Origin: an uncultured Veillonellaceae bacterium
GTDB taxonomy: Bacteria > Bacillota > Negativicutes > Veillonellales > Veillonellaceae
Direction of reading: 5' to 3'
Assembly (NCBI GenBank): GCA_945867815.1
Contig: CAMBIX010000001.1
Location: 62,001 to 126,000 of the forward strand
Length of the DNA: 64,000 nucleotides
Positions 52,254 to 61,459 of this stretch are shown in pieces. Under the pieces are notes generated by a model. It saw only the letters and a program-made list of their open reading frames with translations. It did not search any database and had not been told where the DNA came from. Position 1 is the first letter of the stretch. Every line of letters starts with the position of its first letter. A program made the translations under genes and the position numbers.

Positions 52254-54209
52254 ATGGCAAAATATCCGGATTTAAAAAGCTATTTGCAGGCAAATTACAA
52301 GGATCTTTTTCTCGAAGAAGTACAGAAATTTGTTGATAACAAATATGATGGCGGCGGCTTTCACAGTTTTAACGTCGTATCATTGCTAAAGCATAAGATT
52401 GAGAACCTAGAAGTCAAAGCACTTACATGTCACGACGCACCCGGTCCTATCGTGAAGATGGACGTAGGAATTGCAGCTGACATTGTAGATCTGGGACTCG
52501 GAACAAAAAGTTACGAAGCTAGTCGAAAAAGGCATTGGTTTACTATCTACATAGAAGGAATTCTTAGAGATGGCCTTACGGATGTTAAGGCCATCTGTAC
52601 TGAAGAATTTTATAGCGGAAAATTTCAAAAAGAGAATGCGCTAGACCAGTTTCTTGTGCCATATATATATTCGGCGGACTTAGAAGAACTTGCTGAAGAC
52701 TTCACGGGTTTTTATTGCCATGGTGCTATTTATGACGGTTATAGGTTGCCGATTGGACATATCCTTAACGAGCTCGAAATCACATATTATTCGGCTGATT
52801 TACCAGGAAATTGCTTTGGGCGGATGTATTTTAGGAAAGCTACGGCCACTGTTTATCGGCACTTCCCTTATTGTGGTGAGGTAAGGAAAGAAAACAAAAC
52901 CATTGAACCAGGCACTATGCTGATAAGTCGTGACAAGTATTATCTTGGAGGTGACGGAACACATCTTCTTACGATTGCACATGAGATTGTCCATTGGTTT
53001 CTACATCAAAAATATTTCAAGATACTTGCATTATTGGATGATAAGAGTGATATGATGTCTTGTGAAGTGGAACCGAGCCGTTACGATGAAAGTATGACAA
53101 TGGCTCAGAAAGCGCATTGGTATGCTGAATGGCAAGCAAATGCACTGGCTCTACGCATAGCTATGCCACGATTGTTCATGATGCGGGCTTTTCAGGAGGC
53201 AAAAGCTGCCACACAGCCGTATTTTTTCACCGGTGACTTTGTGGAGGATATCTTGAGTCGTATAGCAGAGCTATTTGATGTTCCAATCTTCGCAGCGAAG
53301 CAGCGTGCTAGACAGTTGGACTTTGACAATGCCGATGGAGCTTTCGTGTACGTTGATGGTGAGTGGCATGATTCATTTTGGTTTCATAAAGGAAGTTTAG
53401 AAAGAAATCAGACTTTTGTCATTGATAGGGCTGGGTACGAGCGTCTTTATAAAAAAGATGCTTACTTTGCAGAGCTTATTGATTCTGGAGCGTTTATCTA
53501 TCTCGGGTATGTTGTTTGCATAAACGATCCAAAGTATGTTGCATTAAAGAGATCCCATACAGCTGTTAAGTTAAAATTAACCGATTACGCTAGGGAGCAT
53601 GCAGATGAATGCTGTCTGAAATTTTCTTTCCGCAGCACGTCCTATCTTCGTGATATTCAGGATAAGTATGAATTCTACGGAGAATCATACCTTAGTAAGG
53701 AAGTCAAAGCGGAAAATTATGTAGAACATTATTTTGACAAGGGGTTTAACCTGAAGCCGCAACAGTCTATAAACGAAATACGTGAGGCAGTTGCAGCATA
53801 TAATGCTTCCAATGAGGCGGCTAAGAAAGTGAAGATAGAAATGTTGCAAAATAATTGTAATAGTTTTGCTGATGCCTTAGTATATCATATGGACCGTAAG
53901 AAAATAACGATTGACCAGCTTGTAGAGAGAGCCGGATTAAGTGATACAACTATTAAAAATTATCGAAGTGGTGTTAAGAATCCGCCCATTGAAAATGTGA
54001 TGGCAGTATGTATAGGGCTAAATCTTCCAAGATCATATAGCGAAGATTTATTACATCGCGCAGGATACGATCTGAACAATACGCCTCAGAGAAAAGCGTA
54101 TAATTTTCTTTTAGATTATGATGATGGTACACTTGAGCAGTGGAATTTAATACTAGACGCATTTCAACAGCCACATATTCCATATAGAAGAAATCAAAAA
54201 ACAACATGA
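52254..54209 (+). CDS. M78/ImmA-IrrE-like zincin with C-terminal HTH
   Basis: 651 residues. The zincin motif TIAHEIVHWFLH (HExxH, nt ~52975-53010) is followed by WYAEWQANALALRIAMP, where a third metal ligand (Glu of EWQAN) is typical of ImmA/IrrE proteases. The long N-terminal (~200) and middle parts match nothing I know. Residues ~565-620 form an XRE-type HTH (ITIDQLVERAGLSDTTIKNY). The usual ImmA/IrrE fusion has the HTH first; here it is last. It is same-strand, 48 bases after hsdR, with a weak ribosome site, so it likely belongs to the R-M operon. Confidence 0.75.
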   Translation: MAKYPDLKSYLQANYKDLFLEEVQKFVDNKYDGGGFHSFNVVSLLKHKIENLEVKALTCHDAPGPIVKMDVGIAADIVDLGLGTKSYEASRKRHWFTIYIEGILRDGLTDVKAICTEEFYSGKFQKENALDQFLVPYIYSADLEELAEDFTGFYCHGAIYDGYRLPIGHILNELEITYYSADLPGNCFGRMYFRKATATVYRHFPYCGEVRKENKTIEPGTMLISRDKYYLGGDGTHLLTIAHEIVHWFLHQKYFKILALLDDKSDMMSCEVEPSRYDESMTMAQKAHWYAEWQANALALRIAMPRLFMMRAFQEAKAATQPYFFTGDFVEDILSRIAELFDVPIFAAKQRARQLDFDNADGAFVYVDGEWHDSFWFHKGSLERNQTFVIDRAGYERLYKKDAYFAELIDSGAFIYLGYVVCINDPKYVALKRSHTAVKLKLTDYAREHADECCLKFSFRSTSYLRDIQDKYEFYGESYLSKEVKAENYVEHYFDKGFNLKPQQSINEIREAVAAYNASNEAAKKVKIEMLQNNCNSFADALVYHMDRKKITIDQLVERAGLSDTTIKNYRSGVKNPPIENVMAVCIGLNLPRSYSEDLLHRAGYDLNNTPQRKAYNFLLDYDDGTLEQWNLILDAFQQPHIPYRRNQKTT

Positions 54210-54260
54210 ATTTTTAATGTCGAGACAACTTCAAGTTCCCCATCAAGAGACTAATAAGTA

Positions 54261-54303
54261 TAAGGCTTTGCGCATCAAAAGATGCGTGAAGCCTTATTTT
54301 TTT
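54261..54303 (+). terminator. Terminator closing the defence operon
   Basis: TAAGGCTTTGCGCATC (54261-54276) pairs with GATGCGTGAAGCCTTA (54281-54296) with one mismatch; seven T follow. Confidence 0.9.
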
Positions 54304-54663
54304 GCCTGGAAATAGCAACTTTAGGTTCCTTAAAAAAGTTAATGTTTTCAGATATTCTTTGATTAACAGATAGAAATAACAATTGACATCGAAAATAAAA
54401 TGATTTTACGGAGGTGAAAAACGTAATTGCAAATCGGGGCTCTCCCCACGTAAAAAATTGAAAATCATGCCATAGAGCGCGCGATCTAGGCAGGATATCA
54501 CATACAGATTTTTTCCAACCCATTAGGGTAGGAGGGAATCTGTGCGAGATACCCTCCTTCGCTGTGCGCTCTTTTTGGCTTCAGACGGGGCTGTGTATCT
54601 CTGCACAGACCTGTTTTTCATATCTTGCCGAAGATCGTGCCTTCTCTGGCGAGGAGGCAAATC
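54304..54663. other. Intergenic region before the second phage module
   Basis: 360 bases without a supported gene. It includes A+T-rich stretches, a GGGTA...TACCC/GGAGG...CCTCC structure near 54525-54565 and the ribosome site GAGGAGG at 54650. It could hold the left junction of the second phage fragment, but no att-like repeat matching the right end was found. Confidence 0.35.
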
Positions 54664-55170
54664 ATGAAGTTGAGTTTAAGATATGATAACACTTTCCAGG
54701 AAGTTGAAATAGAACTACGTGAAATGGAAGGCTGGATGAACATTTTAGTAGAGTCGGATGAATCAATAGAAGACAGAGAAAAGCGAGTTCAGGAAGCGGT
54801 GAATGTACTGCTGAATCGGCCGGACTACAACAACTGGCATACAATGGCCCGTCACCGCGGTATCCCTCCAAAGCCAAGCCGGAAGGATGACCAGGATGCA
54901 GATGATACGGATGGGTTGGATTGTCTGGAAGATACAAATTACACACGGCAGATGGAAGAACGGGAATCATATGACGCCGCTTGTAGTGATGTGAAAAGCG
55001 CACTAGCAAAGAAACCCAAGTGGGCTGATGCTGTTATTGCGGTTTACATCAATGGAGAGTCCATCCGGGATTATGCTAAAAGAATCGGCGTCAATGAAAA
55101 TAGTATCACACAGTTTTTGAAGCGAGCGAGGAAAAAATTGCAGAAAATTTTTGCGGACCGTCAGATTTGA
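54664..55170 (+). CDS. Sigma-70 region-4-like phage regulator
   Basis: 168 residues with an acidic middle (DDQDADDTDGLD) and a C-terminal sigma region-4-like HTH (SIRDYAKRIGVNENSITQFL). ATG 54664 follows GAGGAGGCAAATC; the open frame from 54625 is longer but without a site. Such proteins regulate transcription in mobile elements. First gene of this module. Confidence 0.72.
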   Translation: MKLSLRYDNTFQEVEIELREMEGWMNILVESDESIEDREKRVQEAVNVLLNRPDYNNWHTMARHRGIPPKPSRKDDQDADDTDGLDCLEDTNYTRQMEERESYDAACSDVKSALAKKPKWADAVIAVYINGESIRDYAKRIGVNENSITQFLKRARKKLQKIFADRQI

Positions 55171-55230
55171 CGATTTGCCGTGGCTAGTAAGTAGGGGGCA
55201 ACTCCCAATTACATCAGAGGAGGTCATCAA

Positions 55231-56029
55231 AATGACTACAATGGAAAACTTTATTTACAACAGAATGAACGTACGCACGGCTATCGTAGACGGCGAGCCT
55301 TGGTTCGTGGCTGCAGACGTGTGCCGGATTCTGGATATCGGCAATCCTAGTGATGCGCTGTCGAGACTGGATGACGATGAAAAAAGTACCCTCGTTTTAA
55401 TCGAGGGTATTCCCGGAAACCCAGAAAAACGTGTTGTCAATGAATCAGGACTCTATACGCTGATTCTCGGTAGCCGGAAACCGGGAGCCAGAGCTTTCAA
55501 ACGCTGGGCGACGCATGAAGTTATTCCGGCTATCCGCAGAACGGGTATATATGCTACGGAGACCATCCTCGACAATCCGGACCTTGCGATTGCAGCCTTT
55601 ACCAGACTCAAAGAAGAACGGGAACGGCGTGTATCTGTGGAACTTCTGGCTACCGCACAACAGCAGCAGATTGCCGAACTCCGGCCTAAGGCAAGTTACT
55701 ATGACCGAGTACTCCAGTGCCCGGATCTGGTCAAGATTTCCACTATTGCAAAAGACTATGGATGGTCTGCTCAACGTATGAACAATTGGCTCCATGAACA
55801 CGGTATCCAGTACAAGCAGGGCAATATCTGGCTCCTTTATCAGGAATATGCGCCGATGGGGTATACCAGCACGAAAACGTACAGTGTTCCCGATGGTCGC
55901 GGAATCCGGCACAATCGTATCAATACGTACTGGACACAGAAGGGGCGGCTGTTTATCTATCAGCTGATGACGGCTGAAGGTAACTATCCGCTCATCGAAC
56001 GGGAGTGTGGAGACTGTGGACAAGTTTAA
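55231..56029 (+). CDS. BRO-N/KilAC antirepressor
   Basis: 265 residues. The BRO-N domain (~5-105) reads RTAIVDGEPWFVAADVCRIL, ESGLYTLILGSRKPGARAF and the RWATHEVIPAIRRTG signature. The KilAC domain (~150-250) reads KISTIAKDYGWSAQRMNNWL and RLFIYQLM. Phage antirepressors of this type counter the lysogenic repressor. ATG 55231 follows AGAGGAGGTCATCAAA. Confidence 0.93.
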
Positions 56030-56435
56030 TGCGGAACATTACCAGGACCCGACTCCATATCAGGCGCTCAGCACTATCGAAACCGAGCGGAAGGTGGCCC
56101 GGGCTTATCGGCCACTAGTGTATATATGCTCCCCTTATGCAGGCAATATCGCCGGAAACGTGGAAAACGCCCGGCGGTACTCCCGCTTTGCCTTTGAACA
56201 GGGGTGCATTCCCATTGCGCCTCATCTGTTATTTACACAGTTTCTGGATGACAATAATCCGAGGGAACGGGAAATGGTTATGCATTTCGGCGATGTGCTG
56301 ATGAGCCAGTGCCGGGAGGTGTGGGTGTTCGGCGATACTATTTCCCCAGGCATGGATGCGGAAATCAAAAGAGCCCAGTGGAAAAATTACAGGCTGAGAT
56401 TTTTTACTAACGACCTCAAGGAGGTAGAAAGATGA
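56007..56435 (+). CDS. DUF4406/DUF7768-like phage protein
   Basis: 142 residues with YICSPYAGNIAGNVENARRY, CIPIAPHLLFTQFLDD and REVWVFGDTISPGMDAEI, resembling the nucleoside 2-deoxyribosyltransferase-like DUF4406/DUF7768 family found before phage primases. The true start may be inside the overlap with the antirepressor gene. Function unknown; the fold suggests nucleotide binding. Confidence 0.8.
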   Translation: METVDKFNAEHYQDPTPYQALSTIETERKVARAYRPLVYICSPYAGNIAGNVENARRYSRFAFEQGCIPIAPHLLFTQFLDDNNPREREMVMHFGDVLMSQCREVWVFGDTISPGMDAEIKRAQWKNYRLRFFTNDLKEVER

Positions 56436-58641
56436 TTTTTACGATTTACACTGCTGACTGCACCGGTAACGAACGCAATGCTGTGTATCCCCATAAGGCA
56501 GTTATCACGAATGGCGCAGAACTGAAAGGTGCAGTCGCCTTCGATCATGTATGCGCGGCTTTTAAAGAAAATTACCGCAGTCGGGAGAATTTCATTGCCT
56601 CAGATGTGGTGGTAATGGATTGTGACAACAGTCATTCAGAAAATCCTGCGGACTGGGTAACGGAGGAACGGTTCCTTGCTATGGTACCGAATACGGCTGT
56701 TGCCATTGTGCCTTCACGGAACAATATGAAGCCAAGGACGGTAAGTGCGCTCGTCCCAGGTTCCATGTGTATTTTCCCGTTTCTGAAGTTGAGGATGAAG
56801 CCATGTATGCAGAAATGAAGCGTGTCACCCAGCACCGATTCCCATTTTTCGATGGGGCTGCGCTGGATGCTGCCCGGTTCATTTACGGATGTGCGGTAGA
56901 AAATGTATTGTGGCAAGAAGGTTCTCAGTCTATTTTAGCAGTTATTGAAAGTTTTCCCAAATCATCCGGCAGTATCCCGCAGGGGAAACGTAACAGTACC
57001 ATGAGCCGATTTGCTGGCCGGGTCATTAAACGGTATGGGGCAACAGAAAAAGCCTATCAGATTTTCTTTGAGGAAGCAGAGAAATGCGATCCACCGCTTG
57101 AAGATGCAGAGCTGAATAGAATCTGGCAGAGCGCCGTCCGGTTCGGAGAAAAGGTAGCCAAGCAGGAAGGCTATATCAGCCCGGATCAGTACAATAATGA
57201 ATTTGGAACAGAGGAAAGCCTGAAACCCGGAGACTATTCGGATATCGGTCAGGCCAAGGTACTGTACAGGGAGTATGGTAATGAACTGCGCTATACGGAG
57301 GAAGCGGACTTTATCCGCTACAACGGTGTGCACTGGATGGAGTCGCGCCAGGAAGCGGTCGGGGCGGCGGAAGAATTTCTTGACCTGCAACTGGCTGATG
57401 CGAACGACCAGTTGAATAAGGCGGTGAGGGAACTGGCACGTTCGGGGCTGTCGGAAGATATCATCCGTAAAGGCGGCCGGGCATTGGAAAAGATGATTAA
57501 TCCAGGGCAGCATAAAGATTATCTGGCATACCTTTCCGCAGAAGTGTACCGCACTTTCGTTATGAAACGCCGGGATATACGCTATATACTGTCTGCTTTG
57601 CAAGCATTGAAGCCGATGATTCTGCTTCCCATCCAGCGCCTTGATGCGGATGAATTTCTGCTTAATACACCGTCATTTACTTATGATTTGCGAAAGGGAA
57701 TCGACGGGCGTCGGGAGCACCGGGCAGAGGATTATATTACGAAATGTACAACTGTCGATCCGGGTGATGAAGGTAAAAACATATGGGAGAAAGCGCTCAA
57801 TGAATTCTTTATCAACGATTGGGAACTCATCGGGTACGCGCAGGAAATCAGCGGGCTTATGGCTATTGGCAAGGTCTACGTAGAAGCTTTGGTCATTGCC
57901 TATGGCGATGGCCGAAACGGAAAATCCACCTACTGGAATTCCATCGCGCGTGTGTTGGGAAGCTACTGTGGCGGTATCTCAGCGGATGCGCTGACGGCAA
58001 ACTGTAAAAGAAACATCCGGCCAGAGATGGCCGAACTTAAAGGAAAGCGCATGGTGATTGCCGCTGAAATGGAAGAAGGCGTCAGGCTTTCGACTTCCGT
58101 CCTGAAGCAGATCTGCTCTACCGATGAGGTGGGTGGCGAAAAGAAGTACAAGGCGCCGTTCAAGTTCGTACCGACGCATACCATTGTCCTTTATACCAAC
58201 CATCTGCCAAGGGTGGGTGCGACCGATGAAGGGACATGGCGTCGGCTGATAGTCATCCCATTCAAGGCGCAGTTCGAAGGACAGGGCGAAATCAAGAACT
58301 ACACGGATTACTTGGTGAAGAACGCCGGCCCGGCCATCCTGCAATGGATCATAGAGGGAGCGAAGAAGGTCATCGACAAAGACTACCAGCTTGAACCGCC
58401 CAAGTGCGTTCAGGAAGCGATTGAGAAATACAGGGGACAGAATGACTGGCTCCATCATTTCCTGGATGATTGCTGTGATCTGGGCCCGGCATTTAACGAG
58501 AAGTCAGGTAACCTTTATACGGCATACCGGGCGTACTGCCAGCAGATGAATGAGTATATCCGGAGTACGGCAGATTTCTATTCGGCACTGGAGAATGCAG
58601 GCTTCGAGCGTAGGCGCAATAAGGATACACCAAGACCATAG
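56432..58641 (+). pseudogene. D5-type primase-helicase, frameshifted and 3'-truncated
   Basis: The same gene type as at the window start. The first frame (MIFTIYTADCTGNERN...) runs to about 56728. The correct continuation (AKDGKCARPRFHVYFPVSEV) is one frame away, consistent with loss of a single base near 56729-56731. The helicase core then reads normally (GDGRNGKS, nt ~57907-57930) up to FERRRNK, where it is joined to foreign sequence and stops as DTPRP. The other copy continues for ~16 more residues. A sequencing error cannot be excluded for the frameshift; the 3' junction is real recombination. Confidence 0.85.
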
Positions 58642-59054
58642 AAAAAATCCGTGCCGCTATCAAAGCAGCTTATGATGAAGGTCAGGGCAAGCTCAAAGGC
58701 AATGACCGTGCAGTCCCTGCCCTCGAAGCTATCAAAATTCCGCTCCATGACGGCGATCTGGAACGTCCTGGTGATGACGCTTATAAAGACAGTTTCTTTA
58801 TTAATGCCAACTCTACCACTAAGCCGGGCATTGTCGATGCTGACTGCCAGCATATCCTGGAACGCTCTGAAGTCTACTCTGGCGTCTATGGCCGTGCATC
58901 CATCAATTTCTATGCTTTCAACAGCAATGGCAACAAAGGTATTGCCTGCGGCCTCAACAACCTGCAGAAGATTCGTGACGGCGAACCCCTCGGTAGCAAA
59001 CCTCGTGCTGAAGATGACTTCGCTACGGCTGACGATGACGATTTTCTGGCATAA
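58623..59054 (+). pseudogene. DUF2815 (phage ssDNA-binding-like), 5'-truncated
   Basis: The frame following TAA at 58620 reads TKTIEKIRAAIKAAYDEG, then SFFINANSTTKPGIVDAD, LERSEVYSGVYGRASINFYA and GIACGLNNLQKIRDGEPLG. This is the DUF2815 family, single-stranded-DNA-binding-like proteins encoded just before phage DNA polymerase. About the first 45 residues and the start are missing at the junction with the primase. The remaining core is intact. Confidence 0.85.
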
Positions 59055-59074
59055 GGAATGAAGTAAATGTACTA

Positions 59075-59101
59075 GGGTGGCAGAGTTCTGCCACCCTTTT
59101 T
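59075..59101 (+). terminator. Terminator between DUF2815 fragment and polymerase
   Basis: A 9-bp perfect stem, GGGTGGCAG (59075-59083) with CTGCCACCC (59088-59096), followed by TTTTT. Confidence 0.85.
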
Positions 59102-59120
59102 ACTACACGAGGTGAAACGT

Positions 59121-61109
59121 ATGAAAAACATAAGTATCGATATTGAGACGTTCAGTGACGTCAACTTGACCAAGTGCGGCGTATACAAATATGCTGAATC
59201 CCCAGCCTTTGAGATTCTTCTCTTTGGTTACGCCGTGGATGGCGGCGACGTACAGGTCGTTGATTTGGCCCAGGGAGAATCCATTCCGGATGACATCCTG
59301 GATGCCGTAACCGATGAATCCGTCACCAAGTGGGCCTTCAATGCCAGCTTTGAACGAATCTGCCTGTCGAGGCACTTGAATGATCTGGGGATGAGCCTTG
59401 ATCCTTTCCATGACCATCATCCGCTTTCCCAGGAATGCGCCCGGTTCCTCAACCCGGCGGGTTGGAAATGCTCCATGATCTGGTCGGCATACATGGGGCT
59501 GCCTCTTTCCCTGAAAGACGCCGGTGCCGTTTTGAATCTGGATAATCAGAAGATGAAGGAAGGCAAGGACTTGATTCGCTATTTTTGCACTCATTGCAAG
59601 GAAACTAAGTCGAATGGCGGCAGGTCGAGGAACTTTCCCCGTCACGCACCAGATAAATGGAAGTTGTTCAAGTCCTACAACAAACGGGATGTGGAAGTGG
59701 AAGTGGCTATTCAGAAACGGCTGAAGAATTATCCAGTCCCGGAACAGGTGTGGGACGAATACCATCTGGACCAGGAAATTAACGACCGGGGTATTGCCAT
59801 CGACCGGACGCTGGTCAGTCAGGCCGTGGCTATGGATGCCCGATGCCGGGAATCATTGATGGGCGAGTTAAAGAAAAAGACGGGCTTAGAAAATCCGAAT
59901 TCCGTCATCCAGATGATTGGCTGGCTGGAACAGCATGGCATGGAGACAGATTCTCTGGGGAAGAAACAGGTGCAGGAACTGCTGAAGACTGCGGAAGAAC
60001 CGCTGCGCAGTGTGCTGCTGCTCCGGCAGAAGCTGGCCAAGTCATCTGTCAAGAAATACCAGGCTATGGAAATGACGGCCTGTGATGACAATCGGGCCAG
60101 AGGCATGTTCCAGTTTTATGGTGCCAACCGGACCGGGAGATTTGCCGGACGTCACATCCAGTTGCAGAACCTGCCACAGAATCATCTGCCCGATTTAGCT
60201 GAGGCCAGGGAATTGGTGCGACAGGGGAATTATGAAGCTTTGGAACTCCTGTACGACTCTGTCCCCGATGTCCTGTCCCAGCTCATCCGCACCGCCTTTG
60301 TGCCTCGGCAGGGCATGAAGTTCGTGGTATCGGATTTCTCCGCCATCGAGGCACGGGTCATTTCGTGGCTTGCTGGAGAAAACTGGAAATCAGAAGCCTT
60401 TGCGGCCGGACAGGATATCTATTGTACGACAGCCAGTCAGATGTTTGGCGTACCCGTGGTGAAGCATGGGATAAATGGCCACCTGAGGCAGAAAGGTAAA
60501 ATCGCAGAACTGGCTTGTGGTTATGGCGGGTCTGTCGGTGCGCTGAAGGCGATGGGTGCACTGGACATGGGGCTTACAGAAGATGAACTGTATCCTTTGG
60601 TGCAATCCTGGCGCTCTGCCAATCCGCATATCGTTGATTTCTGGTGGCAGGTGGATGCCGCCGTAAAGACGACCGTCAAAAAGCATGTCCCTATGCGGGC
60701 AGGATGCATCCGCTTCCTTTATCAGAGCGGCATGTTGTTCATCCAGCTTTCCAGCGGACGGCGGCTTTCCTATGTGAAGCCACGGATGGGTGAGAACCGC
60801 TTCGGCGGTGAATCAGTAACCTATGAAGCTATCGGCGCCACCAGGAAATGGGAACGGCTTGAGAGCTATGGCCCGAAGTTTGTGGAAAATATTGTTCAGG
60901 GTATCAGCCGGGACATCCTTTGCTATGCTATGCAGACGTTACGGTGTTGTGCTATCGTCGGCCACGTTCATGATGAACTGATTATCGAGTGTGACAAGAA
61001 TGTCAGCGTCGATGCTATCTGCGAACAGATGGGACGGACGCCACCGTGGGCTGAAGGACTTGTTCTGCGGGCCGATGGGTACGAATGTGAATTTTATCAG
61101 AAAGATTAA
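59121..61109 (+). CDS. Phage family A DNA polymerase
   Basis: About 662 residues. The 3'-5' exonuclease has ISIDIETFSDV (D-x-E), KWAFNASFERI and NKRDVEVEVA. The polymerase has VVSDFSAIEARVISWL (motif A, Asp), a motif B region (KGKIAELACGYGGSVGALKA) and VGHVHDELIIEC (motif C, HDE). No 5' nuclease domain, as usual for phage enzymes of this kind. ATG 59121 follows ACGAGGTGAAACGT. Normally the upstream partner is DUF2815, which is here truncated. Confidence 0.94.
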   Translation: MKNISIDIETFSDVNLTKCGVYKYAESPAFEILLFGYAVDGGDVQVVDLAQGESIPDDILDAVTDESVTKWAFNASFERICLSRHLNDLGMSLDPFHDHHPLSQECARFLNPAGWKCSMIWSAYMGLPLSLKDAGAVLNLDNQKMKEGKDLIRYFCTHCKETKSNGGRSRNFPRHAPDKWKLFKSYNKRDVEVEVAIQKRLKNYPVPEQVWDEYHLDQEINDRGIAIDRTLVSQAVAMDARCRESLMGELKKKTGLENPNSVIQMIGWLEQHGMETDSLGKKQVQELLKTAEEPLRSVLLLRQKLAKSSVKKYQAMEMTACDDNRARGMFQFYGANRTGRFAGRHIQLQNLPQNHLPDLAEARELVRQGNYEALELLYDSVPDVLSQLIRTAFVPRQGMKFVVSDFSAIEARVISWLAGENWKSEAFAAGQDIYCTTASQMFGVPVVKHGINGHLRQKGKIAELACGYGGSVGALKAMGALDMGLTEDELYPLVQSWRSANPHIVDFWWQVDAAVKTTVKKHVPMRAGCIRFLYQSGMLFIQLSSGRRLSYVKPRMGENRFGGESVTYEAIGATRKWERLESYGPKFVENIVQGISRDILCYAMQTLRCCAIVGHVHDELIIECDKNVSVDAICEQMGRTPPWAEGLVLRADGYECEFYQKD

Positions 61110-61122
61110 ACAGAAACGTCAG

Positions 61123-61162
61123 AAAACACCTCCTGTCGTGGCTAATAAGCAGGAGGTGTTTT
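61123..61162 (+). promoter_or_regulatory. Perfect 13-bp hairpin hiding the xis ribosome site
   Basis: AAAACACCTCCTG (61123-61135) and its exact complement CAGGAGGTGTTTT (61150-61162) with a 14-base loop. The right arm contains the Shine-Dalgarno AGGAGGTG for the ATG at 61165. On RNA read from the polymerase gene the site would be closed, so translation of excisionase should be low unless transcription starts inside the loop or the stem is opened. Confidence 0.8.
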
Positions 61163-61164
61163 CG

Positions 61165-61380
61165 ATGAAAAGCAATGATGAAATCCATACGGTTCCTTTT
61201 ACCCAGAGGTTTTCGCTGACACCGAAGGAAGCCAGTATCTACTTTCATATTGGAGAAAAGAAAATCAGAGCACTGGCTGCAGAACAACGTGGCGCATCTT
61301 TTGCCGTCTATAACGGCCGGCACTTGCTCATCATTCGAGAAGAATTTGAAAAGTTCCTTTGCCGAAGTTCCAGCATTTAA
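61165..61380 (+). CDS. xis: Excisionase (Tn916 Xis-like)
   Basis: 71 residues of a winged-HTH excisionase: FSLTPKEASIYFHIGEKKIR, then FAVYNGRHLLIIREEFEKFL. It bends DNA at the att site to favour excision by the downstream integrase. Standard xis-int order. Its ribosome site is in a hairpin. Confidence 0.88.
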   Translation: MKSNDEIHTVPFTQRFSLTPKEASIYFHIGEKKIRALAAEQRGASFAVYNGRHLLIIREEFEKFLCRSSSI

Positions 61381-61393
61381 TGCGCTATTATGA

Positions 61394-61431
61394 GTTGACT
61401 TATTAGCTCATCAGAGTGATGAATAGGATAG
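61394..61431 (+). promoter_or_regulatory. Putative integrase promoter, related to the repeated element
   Basis: TTGACT (61395-61400) followed by CAGAGTGATGAATAG; the AGAGTGAT block matches the elements at 7765, 8725 and 35237. It would drive int separately from xis. Confidence 0.45.
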
Positions 61432-61459
61432 AAAAAAAAAGAGAAAGGAGATTGAAATT

